Assembly: GCA_036557285.1 (NCBI GenBank)
Contig: DATBHW010000045.1
Span: 17,718 to 81,717 of the forward strand
Source of the DNA: Ktedonobacterales bacterium
GTDB lineage: Bacteria > Chloroflexota > Ktedonobacteria > Ktedonobacterales > DATBGS01
Reading direction: 5' to 3'
DNA length: 64,000 bases
Shown piece by piece: positions 50,379-59,859 of this stretch. The notes beneath the pieces are model-generated. The model had not been told where the DNA came from and ran no database searches. It was given only the letters and a program-made list of their open reading frames with translations. Positions within the stretch are counted from its first letter, which is position 1. Each line of letters starts with the position of its first letter. A program made the translations under genes and the position numbers.

Positions 50379-51161
50379 ATGTCTGAGAGACTGAACCAAT
50401 TGAATACCCATGTAGCGGACCAGATCGACGCCTATGCCCTGGGTATACTCGAAGATGAGGCGGTTGCTCAGGTAGAAGCGCACCTGGAGGGCTGCTCCGA
50501 TTGTCAACGGCTGCTCCGCCAGGCGCAAACAGTCGTTGCGTTCCTGGCGCTCGCCCCCAGGCAGGTTCAACCACCAGCCAGGCTCAAACAGCGTATCCTG
50601 GCGCGCATCGCGCAAGAGGAGCGAGGCGGTAGTCCACCAGCGTCTGCCGCTACGCTCGACCCAACCACTGCTGCCGCGCTTCCCGACATCACGCCAGAGC
50701 GCCAGGGGATGATGGAGGCATTGCGCCATTTCTTCTCTGGCCGCAGAGGCACGCAAACCCCAGGCGCGGAGGCTCCCGACGAGCAGCATCAGCTTCAGAA
50801 TATTTTGCGGCTGCTGCGCTCGCCGCATCCTGCGGTCTGGGAATTGCCCGGCACAGCGGAAGCGCCCCAGGCGCGCGCGCGTTTGCTTGGCTCGCCAGCA
50901 GAGCAAATGGCTGTCCTGATCGTGAGCGGCCTGGAGCCGCTGCCTCCAGAGCGCGATTATCAACTCTGGTTCTTGCGCGAAGGCAAGCCGGAGGGCAGCG
51001 CCGTCTTTGATGTGCAGCGCAGCGGCGAGGGGCAGATACTCGTGCACGCGCCGCGCCAGCTTGGGCAATATGATCTGGCCGCCATCACGCCCGAACCCGC
51101 CGGAGGCAGCCCCGGCCCTACCGGCCCGATCATCATTGCCGGAGAGATCAAAGCCGCCTGA
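50379..51161 (+). CDS. RskA-type anti-sigma factor without a membrane helix
   Basis: A 260-residue protein. The N-terminal zinc-type anti-sigma domain has HLEGCSDC (His35, Cys39, Cys42). The C-terminal half fits the RskA domain (LEPLPPERDYQLWFLREG and GQYDLAAITPEP). RskA proteins normally have one membrane helix between these parts. Here the linker (residues 60-165) is hydrophilic and none is visible, so the protein should be cytosolic. It lies just after the sigma gene. Confidence 0.85.
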   Translation: MSERLNQLNTHVADQIDAYALGILEDEAVAQVEAHLEGCSDCQRLLRQAQTVVAFLALAPRQVQPPARLKQRILARIAQEERGGSPPASAATLDPTTAAALPDITPERQGMMEALRHFFSGRRGTQTPGAEAPDEQHQLQNILRLLRSPHPAVWELPGTAEAPQARARLLGSPAEQMAVLIVSGLEPLPPERDYQLWFLREGKPEGSAVFDVQRSGEGQILVHAPRQLGQYDLAAITPEPAGGSPGPTGPIIIAGEIKAA

Positions 51162-51189
51162 CACCAGCGAGCGTTCGCTGGTGTCAGGC
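51156..51189 (+). terminator. 15-bp terminator hairpin after the anti-sigma gene
   Basis: GCCTGACACCAGCGA (51156-51170) pairs with 51175-51189 around GCGT and is followed by TTCTCC. The TGA stop of the anti-sigma gene is inside the stem. It also separates the convergent DUF4126 gene. Confidence 0.75.
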
Positions 51190-51201
51190 TTCTCCACGTC
51201 A

Positions 51202-51825
51202 CTAGCCTATCCCTGTACCCGTTCCTGCGACGCTTGCCGCCTGTTTTTGCTGCTTCCGCCTGCGCAGTTTGCGCCACGCCCAGCGAATGAGCAGCGCGAA
51301 CAGCGCCACCAGCAGGATCAACAGAATCAGCGCCACGACTGGAACGATGACCGCCAGGACCACCAGGCCGATCACGGCAACATCTTCAATAATGCTGACG
51401 ACAGGATTGCCCACGCCTGCGGTTGTCGCCGTCACCACCGGGCGCGAGAGCGCCTTCACCCCATGCATACCACCAGCGAGGGCAGCCCCGATGATAGCCG
51501 CCACTACGCCGTTGTTGACACTGACCAGGTTATCCGTGTTGGCAAAGATTAACCCGCCCATAACCGGGCGAATCACTGTATGAATAATATCGCTCACATG
51601 ATCGACCGCTGGAACCTTATCGGCCACAATCTCCAGAACGGAAAGGACACCCAGCGCACCCAACACCAGGGGATTCGTGAGGATTTCATAGCCATGTTCA
51701 AGCGGCACCACACCAGCAATCACCGCGATCCCCAGGGCAAAGAGCGGGAGATAAGCGCGCAGCCCCGATGAAGAACTCAGCACTACGGAAGCAATCGTTG
51801 TTGTCGTTATTGAGAGTGGGTCCAT
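51202..51825 (-). CDS. DUF4126 membrane protein
   Basis: A 207-residue protein with about five membrane helices and the family-like start SSSSGLRAYLPLFALG. The middle has the amphipathic KVPAVDHVSDIIHTVIRPVMG, and glycine-rich helices follow (VVAAIIGAALAGGMHGVKAL). It ends in a basic tail (RWAWRKLRRRKQQ). The function of DUF4126 is unknown. It lies three bases after the next membrane-protein gene on the same strand, so they are probably coexpressed. Confidence 0.88.
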   Translation of the reverse strand: MDPLSITTTTIASVVLSSSSGLRAYLPLFALGIAVIAGVVPLEHGYEILTNPLVLGALGVLSVLEIVADKVPAVDHVSDIIHTVIRPVMGGLIFANTDNLVSVNNGVVAAIIGAALAGGMHGVKALSRPVVTATTAGVGNPVVSIIEDVAVIGLVVLAVIVPVVALILLILLVALFALLIRWAWRKLRRRKQQKQAASVAGTGTGIG

Positions 51826-51828
51826 ATT

Positions 51829-52644
51829 TTAATCCTTACCTCGCGGCCTGGGCCTCGGTGTATTAGGTGGTGGGCGCAGGCGAGACATTGGCCTGGGCTG
51901 CGCAGAGCCAGGCGTCATCCCCCTGGCTGGAGCGCCTGGCGGATTGGTTCCACCAGGCTGACTTCTCCGAGGATTGAGCTGCCTGCCCTTATCAAAAGGC
52001 TGCCCTTCTCGTTCAAGGCGGCGCTGTTGCCAGGGCGACACAGGAGGTGGGGGCGCTTCAGAGACAAACGGAGAATATTCTGGCCGCATGAATGGCAGCA
52101 GCGCCGGATCCATCTCTGGCGCATCGTCGGCATCGGGTAAGAGCGCCTGCTCCCGCGCGTCTAGCATCGTTTGCAGCGCCTGGGCAGTCTTTGCTCTCCC
52201 GACAACGCTTGTCACCGAACTGCTGATAGCGACCACGATCAACAGGTAGATGAGGTACAGAATCAGATTCACAATGATCAAAAGAATGATATGCGCTACC
52301 TGCGTTGACACCGGCAGGCGCGAGACAATAAAGTTAGAAAGTACAGTAGTGGGGCTGGCCTTGTTGATGGCAGCAAACACTAAACGTAAGATCAGATCGA
52401 TCACTTCGGTCACGCCAGCGGCTACCAGTCCGACAAAGGCTCCAGCAGAGGGTTGATGCCCATAGTCAGCGAGATCGAGCCAGCGCGCCGCAAGCACGCC
52501 AGAAAAAAGGCCCAGCCCAAAAAGCAAGGCCAGTGCCAGGTAGGCAGCAAGGACGGGGAAGCTGAGAGAAGAGAGAACCAGCCCAATAGACAGCGCGGCG
52601 CCAAACCCGCCAGCCACCAGGCCAGCAAGCATCTTCAATGACAT
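51829..52644 (-). CDS. Hypothetical multi-span membrane protein
   Basis: A 271-residue protein with four membrane helices in the first 140 residues and a hydrophilic C-terminal tail rich in Pro, Arg and Gly. The helices include GLVAGGFGAALSIGLVLSSL and AHIILLIIVNLILYLIYLLI. No named family is recognised. It forms a pair with the DUF4126 gene downstream. Confidence 0.75.
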   Translation of the reverse strand: MSLKMLAGLVAGGFGAALSIGLVLSSLSFPVLAAYLALALLFGLGLFSGVLAARWLDLADYGHQPSAGAFVGLVAAGVTEVIDLILRLVFAAINKASPTTVLSNFIVSRLPVSTQVAHIILLIIVNLILYLIYLLIVVAISSSVTSVVGRAKTAQALQTMLDAREQALLPDADDAPEMDPALLPFMRPEYSPFVSEAPPPPVSPWQQRRLEREGQPFDKGRQLNPRRSQPGGTNPPGAPARGMTPGSAQPRPMSRLRPPPNTPRPRPRGKD

Positions 52645-52700
52645 AGGATGTCCCCCCTTGCCTCCGATCTCCTCCCATCCAAGCGTCCAACCTTTGGCTG

Positions 52701-53849
52701 TTATCCGGCAAGATGCTTGGCGATCAGCATTCGCTGCACCTCGCTGGTGCCTTCGCCAATCTCATGCGCTTTGACATTGCGATAGTAGCGCGAGACAGGA
52801 TATTCATCCATAAAGCCATAGCCGCCGTGAATCTGCACAGCCTGGTCGGCGGCTCGTTTGGCTGCTTCGGAGGCAAAGAGCTTTGCCATCGCCGCCTCTT
52901 TACTATAAGGTCGTTCCTGCATATGCAGCCACGCAGCCTTATAATACATCAGCCGCGCAAGCTCGATCTCCATCGCCATATCGGCCAGCTTAAATTGGAT
53001 CGCCTGGAAGGCGCTGATGGGCTTGCCGAACTGCTGGCGTTCACGAGCATATTTCAGCGATTCATCCAGGCACGCCTGCGCCAGACCCACACTCATGGCC
53101 GCAATTGCCACGCGCCCGCCGTCCAGAATCTGCATAAACTGACGAAAACCTTCGCCACACTGGCCCAGCGTCTGCTCTGCCGGTACCTGGCAATCCTCAA
53201 AGGAGAGTGGACGGGTGTCTGAGGCGCGCCAGCCCATCTTTTTGAGCGGCTTGCCAATATGATACCCTGGCGTTCCCTGGTGAACGATGATATTGGTCAC
53301 TTCCGGGCGGCCATCGGGCCGTCGTCCGGTGGCTGCCGCAATCGTCACGCCTGCGGACATATCCGTACCGGCGTTCGTAATGAACATCTTGGACCCATTG
53401 ATACGCCACTGCCCGTCGCGCAGTTCCGCGCGCGTCTGCGTGCTGCCGGAGTCGGACCCCGCGCCTGGCTCGGTCAACCCGAACGACCAGAGTTGTTTGC
53501 CCTGGACCAGCGGCGGCAGATAACGCTGCTTTTGCTCTTCCGTTCCAAAAAGAGCGAACGGCATGCAGCCCAGCGAGACATGCGCCTCCATCGTAATGGC
53601 TACCGAGGCGTCGCCACGCCCGATCTCTTCAAGCGCCAGGCAATACGAGAGAAAATCAGCCCCAGCGCCGCCGTACTCTTCGGGGAACGGCAGCCCCAGC
53701 AGGCCAAGTTCGCCCATCTGGCGCACAATATCATACGGAAACTCGCCGGTTCGGTCCATCTCTTCGGCGCGCGGTTGAATGACCTCTTCGGCAAATGCGC
53801 GCGCCGTCCTCTGAATCTCCATCTGCTCGTCGCTGAGCGAGAAGTCCAT
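52701..53849 (-). CDS. Acyl-CoA dehydrogenase
   Basis: A 382-residue flavoenzyme that introduces a double bond into acyl-CoA, passing electrons to ETF. Standard motifs are present: LSDEQMEIQRTARAFAEEVI at the N-terminus, SFGLTEPGAGSDSGSTQTRA for FAD binding, and the C-terminal region HEIGEGTSEVQRMLI with the likely catalytic Glu. ATG 53849 is preferred: AAAGGAG lies about nine bases upstream, and the product starts at the conserved MDFSLSDEQ. Chain-length preference cannot be told. Confidence 0.94.
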   Translation of the reverse strand: MDFSLSDEQMEIQRTARAFAEEVIQPRAEEMDRTGEFPYDIVRQMGELGLLGLPFPEEYGGAGADFLSYCLALEEIGRGDASVAITMEAHVSLGCMPFALFGTEEQKQRYLPPLVQGKQLWSFGLTEPGAGSDSGSTQTRAELRDGQWRINGSKMFITNAGTDMSAGVTIAAATGRRPDGRPEVTNIIVHQGTPGYHIGKPLKKMGWRASDTRPLSFEDCQVPAEQTLGQCGEGFRQFMQILDGGRVAIAAMSVGLAQACLDESLKYARERQQFGKPISAFQAIQFKLADMAMEIELARLMYYKAAWLHMQERPYSKEAAMAKLFASEAAKRAADQAVQIHGGYGFMDEYPVSRYYRNVKAHEIGEGTSEVQRMLIAKHLAG

Positions 53850-54120
53850 CACCATAGCTCCTTTGCTAGCTGCGAACACAGGCGGGCGCCAGTGAACTCC
53901 CAGGTGGCGCTCACACCCGGTCATGACCGATTATAGCATACCTCTGCTGCATACGCAGCAAGATAGGGGCCGCTAAAAACCCGCTGGTAGGAACCGCCAG
54001 GCGGGCTTGATAGCTGAATGCTCTTGCCTTACAATAGCAGGGGAAGCGCGAAAAGCGCGCTGGCGGCACGCACCAGAGTGGCTGCTAAACAGAAAGCCCC
54101 CAGGCAAGGAGCAACGAGCC

Positions 54121-54645
54121 ATGTTTGGGCAGAAACAGAAAAACCTTTTCTTGCGTGGCATGGGCCTCTTGCTCGGCCTGGCTACGTGCGTAATGATGCT
54201 GGAAGAGTTCGTGTTCCAGCCGGACAAGGCTGTGATCGCTTGGACCGTGCTCACTGCTCTGGTGGTCACGGGAGGACTGTTCTTTGCGATGCCGCTAGCA
54301 TTTAAGGAACAGGAACCGGCAAATCGCTGGTACCGCGCCGCCTATTTGGTGGCCTGGATACTCAGCGTCCTGACTGGAACGGTGTGTATCCTCTTGGCGG
54401 TAGTCTGGGGAATCACAGGACAGCTTCCGGCTATCGGTGGTATTTTGCTGCTCATAGCAACGACAGTGGGCATGGCAGGTTGCTTGGTGGCTGGAGGGTT
54501 GGCAGCGATTGGCTATATTGCGCAAGGCAATGAAGAAACCAGGCAATGGTCCCGTTCTTGGGGCCAGAGGAACGGCAGGGCGAGAGCCGGATCAGCAGGA
54601 GATGGGGGATCAACAGACTCTGCCAACAGCCGACCTTTGCTGTGA
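54121..54645 (+). CDS. Hypothetical membrane protein
   Basis: A 174-residue protein with four predicted helices: a first around 10-28 (FLRGMGLLLGLATCVMML), then three longer ones, the last being GILLLIATTVGMAGCLVAGG. A polar C-terminal tail follows. AAGGAG lies ten bases before the ATG. No family is recognised, and it is not obviously linked to metH, which has its own promoter. Confidence 0.7.
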   Translation: MFGQKQKNLFLRGMGLLLGLATCVMMLEEFVFQPDKAVIAWTVLTALVVTGGLFFAMPLAFKEQEPANRWYRAAYLVAWILSVLTGTVCILLAVVWGITGQLPAIGGILLLIATTVGMAGCLVAGGLAAIGYIAQGNEETRQWSRSWGQRNGRARAGSAGDGGSTDSANSRPLL

Positions 54646-54665
54646 AACTTTCGCAATGCTATAAT
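54637..54665 (+). promoter_or_regulatory. metH promoter
   Basis: TTGCTG at 54637-54642, a 17-base spacer and consensus TATAAT at 54660-54665. The leader of about 150 bases shows no cobalamin, SAM or SAH riboswitch that I can recognise. Confidence 0.6.
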
Positions 54666-54822
54666 GCTCTAAGAAATCCTGATACTACGCGAAGAAGCAA
54701 TCTCATGGAGGGCAGCGCCCTGCTTGCTGCGCTCCATCCTTTTGCCGTTTGCGCCAGTTTCAGACTATCGTTTTGGGCCACGTAGCGGGGACGAGTGGAA
54801 TAGGGAGGAGAAGTATCTAATT

Positions 54823-57800
54823 ATGAGCAGCAACCACAGCACACAGCATCACAGCCGCTTCTTACAAGAACTTCAGCGCCGCGTCATCATCTTTGACGGC
54901 GCAATGGGTACCAACATCCAGAACTATCATCTGGGGGCAGCCGATTACGGCGGCGAACGCACCGAGGGCTGCAACGAATATCTGGTCATCACCCGGCCCG
55001 ACGTTATCGAAGAAATCCACAGCGGCTTTATGGAGGCTGGCTCCGATGTGCTGGAGACCGATACCTTCACCGGCAGCCGGATGAAGCTCGACGAGTATGG
55101 ACTGGGCGAGCGCACCCGCGAGATTAACCTTGCCGCCGCGCAGCTTGCCCGCCGCGTCGCTGACCGCTACAGCACGCTCGAAAAGCCGCGTTTCGTCGCC
55201 GGGTCCATCGGCCCCACCGGCATGCTGCCATCCTCCGATGACCCCGCGCTGAGCAATATCACCTATCAGCAGCTAGCTGAAATCTTCCGCGAGCAGGCTG
55301 CCGCGCTCATCGAAGGCGGCGTTGACCTGCTGATTATCGAGACCAGCCAGGACATTCTGGAGGTGCGCGCCGCCATCGCGGGCATTCGCCGCGCTTTCAA
55401 CGACCTGGGGCGCACGCTGCCCATTCAGGCGCAGGTGACGCTGGATACCAGCGGGCGCATGCTGCTGGGGACCGATATTGCCGCCGCCATGACCATCCTC
55501 GTCAACCTGGGGGTGAACGTGGTTGGACTGAACTGCTCCACTGGCCCGCAGCATATGCGCGAGCCGGTGCGCTATCTCGCTGAGAACTGCCCCCTGCCGA
55601 TCTCGACGATCCCCAACGCGGGCATCCCGCTCAACGTGGGCGGTAAAGCCGTCTACCCGATGGAGCCAGCGCCAATGGCCGAAGCGTTACGCGAGTTTGT
55701 CGAAGAACTTGGCGTCAACATCGTGGGAGGCTGCTGCGGCAACACCCACGAACACCTGCGCCAGATCGTCCAGGCGGTCTCCGGCGTGACGCGCAAGCCG
55801 CGCCCGGCGCAGAACGGCCACGCTACCTCCGGTGCTGGGGGAGTCCCTGAACAGGGATCTGGTGGCCGCTGGCCCGCAGCAGCGAGTGCATTCGCCAACG
55901 GCGGGGGCGCAGTTTTAACTACCAGCGCCCCCTACGTCGCCAGCGGCATTCATGCGGCCCCGCTGATACAAGACCCGCCGCCGCTGCTGGTCGGAGAGCG
56001 CGTCAACAGCACCGGCAGCAAGAAAGCCAAACAGGCGCTGCTAAGCGATGATTACGATACCCTGCTGGCGATTGCCCGCGAGCAGGTGGAGGGTGGCGCG
56101 CATACGCTGGATGTGCAGGTGGCCCTCACCGAGCGCAGTGATGAAGCCGAGCAGATGCGCCGCACCGTCAAAAAGCTCTCAATGGGCATCGAAGCGCCGC
56201 TGGTCTTCGACTCCACCGAGGCCAACGTCATTCAAGCCGCGCTGGAGAGCTACCCTGGCCGGGCCATCATCAACTCCATCAACATGGAGAATGGACGCCA
56301 GCGCATCGAGGCAGTACTGCCGCTCGCCAAAGAACACGGCGCCGCCGTAGTCGCGCTGACCATTGACGAAGAGGGCATGGGCAAAACCGCCGAGCGCAAG
56401 TTCGAGATTGCCAGGCGCATTTACCAGATTTGCACAACAGAATATGGCCTGCGGCCCGACGCGCTGATCTTCGATACGCTGACCTTCCCTGTCACCACCG
56501 GGCAGGAGGAACTGCAAAGCGCCGCCGTCGAAACAATTGAAGGCATACGGCGCATCAAAGCCGAACTGCCCGGCGCGCTCACCATCCTGGGCGTCAGCAA
56601 CGTCTCCTTTGGCGTGGCCCAGCACGCCCGCGCCGTCCTGAACAGCGTCTTTCTCTTTCATGCCGTTCAGGCCGGGCTGGACGCGGCCATCGTCAATCCA
56701 GCGCACATCACGCCCTACGCTGAAATTGACGCTGAGCAGCGCGAACTGGCCGACGACCTGCTCTTGAATCGGCGAGCCGATGCCCTGCCGCGCTTCATCG
56801 AGTATTTCGAGCAGCACGGGGCGCAGAAGAAGGAGCAAGAGAAAGCCGACCCCACCGAAGGCATGACGACTGACGAGAAGATTCACTATCAGATTCTGCA
56901 CCGCAAAAAAGAGGGCATCGAGACGCTGCTGGATCAGGCGCTGCTAGAGCGGCTGGCCCGTTCAGACGATGAAGGCTTTGGGCCGGAAGCCTATCAGGAT
57001 TTAGTAGCCGCGCGCAAGCCTACCGCCGAACTCTCCCAGGCTGCCGTAACAATCTTGAACACAGTCCTGCTTCCGGCCATGAAGGATGTCGGTGATAAGT
57101 TTGGGGCGGGCGAACTGATTCTGCCCTTTGTCCTGCAATCAGCCGAAGTCATGAAGCGCGCCGTAGCGCATCTGGAACACTTTCTGGAGCGCAAAGAGGG
57201 CTATACGAAGGGCAAAGTCGTGCTGGCAACCGTCTTTGGCGATGTGCATGACATCGGCAAAAATCTGGTCAACACCATTCTCTCGAATAACGGCTATACC
57301 GTCTATGACCTGGGCAAGCAGGTGCCGCTGAATACCATCATTGACAAAGCGACGGAGGTACAGGCCGACGCCATCGGCCTTTCCGCCCTGCTGGTCAGCA
57401 CCTCTAAACAGATGCCGCTCTGCGTACAGGAACTGCACAAGCGCGGGCTGCGCTTCCCCGTCATCGTGGGCGGCGCGGCAATCAACCGCGCCTATGGCCG
57501 GCGCATCATCTTCGTGGGCGACGACGACCAGAAAGCGCCCTATGAATCGGGGCTGTTCTATGCCAAAGACGCCTTCGAGGGGCTGGAGATCATGGATAAG
57601 CTCTCCGACCCACAGAGGCGCGAATCGTTTGTCGCGCAGATCAGGCGCGAGGCCATCGAAGCTGCCCAGAATGCTCAGCAGGCCGCCGAAAGCAGAGCCA
57701 ACGAGGCCGCGAGCAAACCGCAGGCTCCAGCGGTCATCGCGCTGGACCGCAGCCGTTTCGCGCTCGACACGCTGCCAACGCCGCCCTTCTGGGGGCCGCG

Positions 57801-58551
57801 CGTGCTGGAGCGCATCGGGCTAGAAGAGGTGGCCGCGTGTATGGACCTCAACACACTCTATCGCCTGCACTGGGGCGGCAAGGCGCATGGCGAGGAGTTC
57901 AAACGGCTGGTCCGCGAAGATTTCGAGCCGCGCCTGGAGCGCATGCTGCGCGAGGCGCGCCAGCGGCGCTACATGGAGCCAAAAGCCGTCTACGGCTATT
58001 ATCCCTGCCAGAGCGATGGCGACGAACTGATTCTTTACGACCCGCAGGACCATAACCGCGAGATCGAGCGTTTCACCATGCCGCGCCAGCCAGACCAGGA
58101 GCGGCTCTGTCTGGCTGATTACTTCGCTTCGGTGGCATCAGGGCGCAAGGATGTGGTCGCGCTGCAAGTCGTCACTGTCGGCCAGAAGACAACCGACCTG
58201 ATTGACGAGCTACAGGCCAGCGGCGACTACTCCGCCGCCTACTACATTCACGGGCTGGGCGCAGAGATGGCCGAGGGTATGGCCGAATACGTCCATCGTA
58301 TTGTGCGCCGCGAACTTGGGCTGTTGGCAGAGCAAGGCAAACGTTATAGCTGGGGCTATCCGGCCATCCCCGAACTGGAAGATCACGTCAAAGTATTCCG
58401 GGCGCTGCCGGTACGCGAAACCATCGGCGTCGATCTGACTATCTCACACCAGCTTGTGCCGGAACAGTCCACCGCAGCCATCGTGGCGCATCACCCCAGG
58501 GCGGTCTACTTCAGCGTTCGCCAGGCCCGCGAGGCAGCGCCAGCGATCTAA
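54823..58551 (+). CDS. metH: Cobalamin-dependent methionine synthase (MetH)
   Basis: A 1242-residue enzyme that transfers a methyl group from methyltetrahydrofolate to homocysteine through cobalamin. The domains are in the standard order. The homocysteine domain has zinc motifs (GLNCSTGP and GGCCGNTHEHL), followed by a low-complexity spacer around 330-380. The pterin domain has VGERVNSTGSKK. The cobalamin domain has DVHDIGKNLV with the lower-ligand His. The C-terminal activation domain has HGLGAEMAEGMAEYVHRIVR. It starts at ATG 54823 after GGGAGGAG; the frame extends upstream without homology. All four modules are present, so the enzyme should be reactivatable. Confidence 0.97.
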   Translation: MSSNHSTQHHSRFLQELQRRVIIFDGAMGTNIQNYHLGAADYGGERTEGCNEYLVITRPDVIEEIHSGFMEAGSDVLETDTFTGSRMKLDEYGLGERTREINLAAAQLARRVADRYSTLEKPRFVAGSIGPTGMLPSSDDPALSNITYQQLAEIFREQAAALIEGGVDLLIIETSQDILEVRAAIAGIRRAFNDLGRTLPIQAQVTLDTSGRMLLGTDIAAAMTILVNLGVNVVGLNCSTGPQHMREPVRYLAENCPLPISTIPNAGIPLNVGGKAVYPMEPAPMAEALREFVEELGVNIVGGCCGNTHEHLRQIVQAVSGVTRKPRPAQNGHATSGAGGVPEQGSGGRWPAAASAFANGGGAVLTTSAPYVASGIHAAPLIQDPPPLLVGERVNSTGSKKAKQALLSDDYDTLLAIAREQVEGGAHTLDVQVALTERSDEAEQMRRTVKKLSMGIEAPLVFDSTEANVIQAALESYPGRAIINSINMENGRQRIEAVLPLAKEHGAAVVALTIDEEGMGKTAERKFEIARRIYQICTTEYGLRPDALIFDTLTFPVTTGQEELQSAAVETIEGIRRIKAELPGALTILGVSNVSFGVAQHARAVLNSVFLFHAVQAGLDAAIVNPAHITPYAEIDAEQRELADDLLLNRRADALPRFIEYFEQHGAQKKEQEKADPTEGMTTDEKIHYQILHRKKEGIETLLDQALLERLARSDDEGFGPEAYQDLVAARKPTAELSQAAVTILNTVLLPAMKDVGDKFGAGELILPFVLQSAEVMKRAVAHLEHFLERKEGYTKGKVVLATVFGDVHDIGKNLVNTILSNNGYTVYDLGKQVPLNTIIDKATEVQADAIGLSALLVSTSKQMPLCVQELHKRGLRFPVIVGGAAINRAYGRRIIFVGDDDQKAPYESGLFYAKDAFEGLEIMDKLSDPQRRESFVAQIRREAIEAAQNAQQAAESRANEAASKPQAPAVIALDRSRFALDTLPTPPFWGPRVLERIGLEEVAACMDLNTLYRLHWGGKAHGEEFKRLVREDFEPRLERMLREARQRRYMEPKAVYGYYPCQSDGDELILYDPQDHNREIERFTMPRQPDQERLCLADYFASVASGRKDVVALQVVTVGQKTTDLIDELQASGDYSAAYYIHGLGAEMAEGMAEYVHRIVRRELGLLAEQGKRYSWGYPAIPELEDHVKVFRALPVRETIGVDLTISHQLVPEQSTAAIVAHHPRAVYFSVRQAREAAPAI

Positions 58552-58575
58552 TCTCACATCTCGGCGCATATCACT

Positions 58576-58631
58576 TGTAGCGCCGCCTTCCAGGCGGCAA
58601 GTCGTCTAGCCGCCTGGAAGGCGGCGCTACA
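58576..58631. repeat. REP-like inverted repeat
   Basis: TGTAGCGCCGCC-TTCCAGGCGGC (58576-58598) and its exact reverse complement (58609-58631) flank AAGTCGTCTA. It lies between the convergent metH and SDR genes. The left half recurs at 40197-40225. Confidence 0.75.
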
Positions 58632-58643
58632 GACGGCAGGCGT

Positions 58644-59384
58644 TCATTCGCCTGCATGATACGTCTTGAAGGGCCAGAGGCTCATCTCCTGAGTCCAGGC
58701 GCTGGGCGGCTGTTGCAACAGAAAGAGGATCGCATCTGCGATGTCTTCGGGGCGCAAATACTTTGCGCCAGGGCGAGGCATCCAACCTTTGCGCTGTCCT
58801 GAGAAGCCCGTCTCGGCTATGCTGCCGGGCATGATCGTCGTCACCCGGATATTCAGGTCGCTCACCTCAGCGGCCAGCGATTGCGCCAGGCCATGCAGCC
58901 CGAACTTGCTGGCGCAATACGCCGCCATGTTCGGATAGCCCTGCTTGCCCGCGCCCGACGAGATCATGATAATATGCCCGCTGCGCTGCTCCTTCATCGC
59001 TGGCAAAACAGCCTGCGAACAAAGAAACGGACCAGTCAGGTTGACATCCAGCGTGCGCCGCCATTCTTCCACCGGCGTTTCTTCGACGCGGCTCACGGGG
59101 CCGCCAACACCCGCGTTGTTGACCAGCACATCAATCCGCCCGAAGCGTTCCAACGTCTGCGCAGCGATGCGCCGGGCATCAGCGGGACTGGCGACATCGG
59201 CGTCAAGCGGCTCACAGACCCCGTTGGCAGCAGTAATCTCCGCCGCCAGCCGGTCAAGATCAGTCCTGGTTCGCCCAACAGCTACCAGGCTCGCCCCCTC
59301 GCGGGCAAGCACCAGAGCGATAGCGCGTCCAGCGCCCCGCCCGGCTCCGGTCACAATAGCCACCTTATTCTCTAATGCTGGCAT
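58644..59384 (-). CDS. Short-chain dehydrogenase/reductase
   Basis: A 246-residue NAD(P)-dependent oxidoreductase of the classical SDR type. The Rossmann loop TGAGRGAG is near residue 12, the motif NNAG near 88, the catalytic Ser in MISSGAG near 142, and YCASK (Tyr, Lys) near 155. The substrate is not predictable. It is a single gene convergent with metH, and a 32-bp perfect palindrome lies about 70 bases upstream of its start. Confidence 0.92.
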   Translation of the reverse strand: MPALENKVAIVTGAGRGAGRAIALVLAREGASLVAVGRTRTDLDRLAAEITAANGVCEPLDADVASPADARRIAAQTLERFGRIDVLVNNAGVGGPVSRVEETPVEEWRRTLDVNLTGPFLCSQAVLPAMKEQRSGHIIMISSGAGKQGYPNMAAYCASKFGLHGLAQSLAAEVSDLNIRVTTIMPGSIAETGFSGQRKGWMPRPGAKYLRPEDIADAILFLLQQPPSAWTQEMSLWPFKTYHAGE

Positions 59385-59455
59385 CGCTGGACCTCCTGAA
59401 GTGTATCGTGAGAACGTCTCTTCTCCTCACAGAGTACCGCGAAGGGGACTTCTGC

Positions 59456-59487
59456 GCAATGGGGAAGAGGCGCCTCTTCCCCATTGC
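59456..59487. repeat. 32-bp perfect palindrome upstream of the SDR gene
   Basis: GCAATGGGGAAGAGGC is followed directly by its exact reverse complement. It lies about 70 bases before the SDR start. It could be an operator, cruciform or dead terminator. Confidence 0.7.
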
Positions 59488-59510
59488 CCCCATTTCAGCG
59501 CACTTTTTGC

Positions 59511-59538
59511 AAAAAACAATAGGACTGCTTTCCTATTG
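59511..59538 (-). terminator. Intrinsic terminator on the minus strand without an assigned gene
   Basis: Read leftward: CAATAGGA, loop AAGCAG, TCCTATTG, then TTTTTT. This is a textbook rho-independent terminator. The only upstream sequence on that strand is the non-coding region 59540-59859, so it may end a small RNA. Confidence 0.65.
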
Positions 59539-59859
59539 AAATAGATCATGACCGCGCCCTCGCGGAAGCAGGTTAGATGACTTCGCCCCAGGATAGTCCA
59601 CCAGCAGCGAGCAGAAAGGTTCACGCTCGATAGCTTGCCGGGCATGATATACTCTTTCCAGCCTTACGGCCCATTGCTTGCCCAGCGTCTTGTAAACGCC
59701 CAGGTGAAGCGGGCGAGCAAGCTGAAAGCGCCTGGAAGAGCGCCCCTATTCCGGCGGCATGCTCTCAGGGGCCGGTGTATCATAAACCTATGAGCGCGGT
59801 TCTCACTATGCCACCGCGTACCTGATGCCAGACGGGACGAACTGATAGGGAGGTTTCCC

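Larger units (their letters stand above)
59385..59859. other. Divergent intergenic region between SDR and chemoreceptor-like genes
   Basis: It holds a 32-bp palindrome (59456-59487) and a minus-strand terminator (59511-59538). No credible protein gene is present on either strand. Confidence 0.45.

Noticed and set aside
54666..54822. Possible riboswitch in the metH leader
   Set aside because: No cobalamin, SAM or SAH riboswitch consensus could be recognised; only short GC hairpins.
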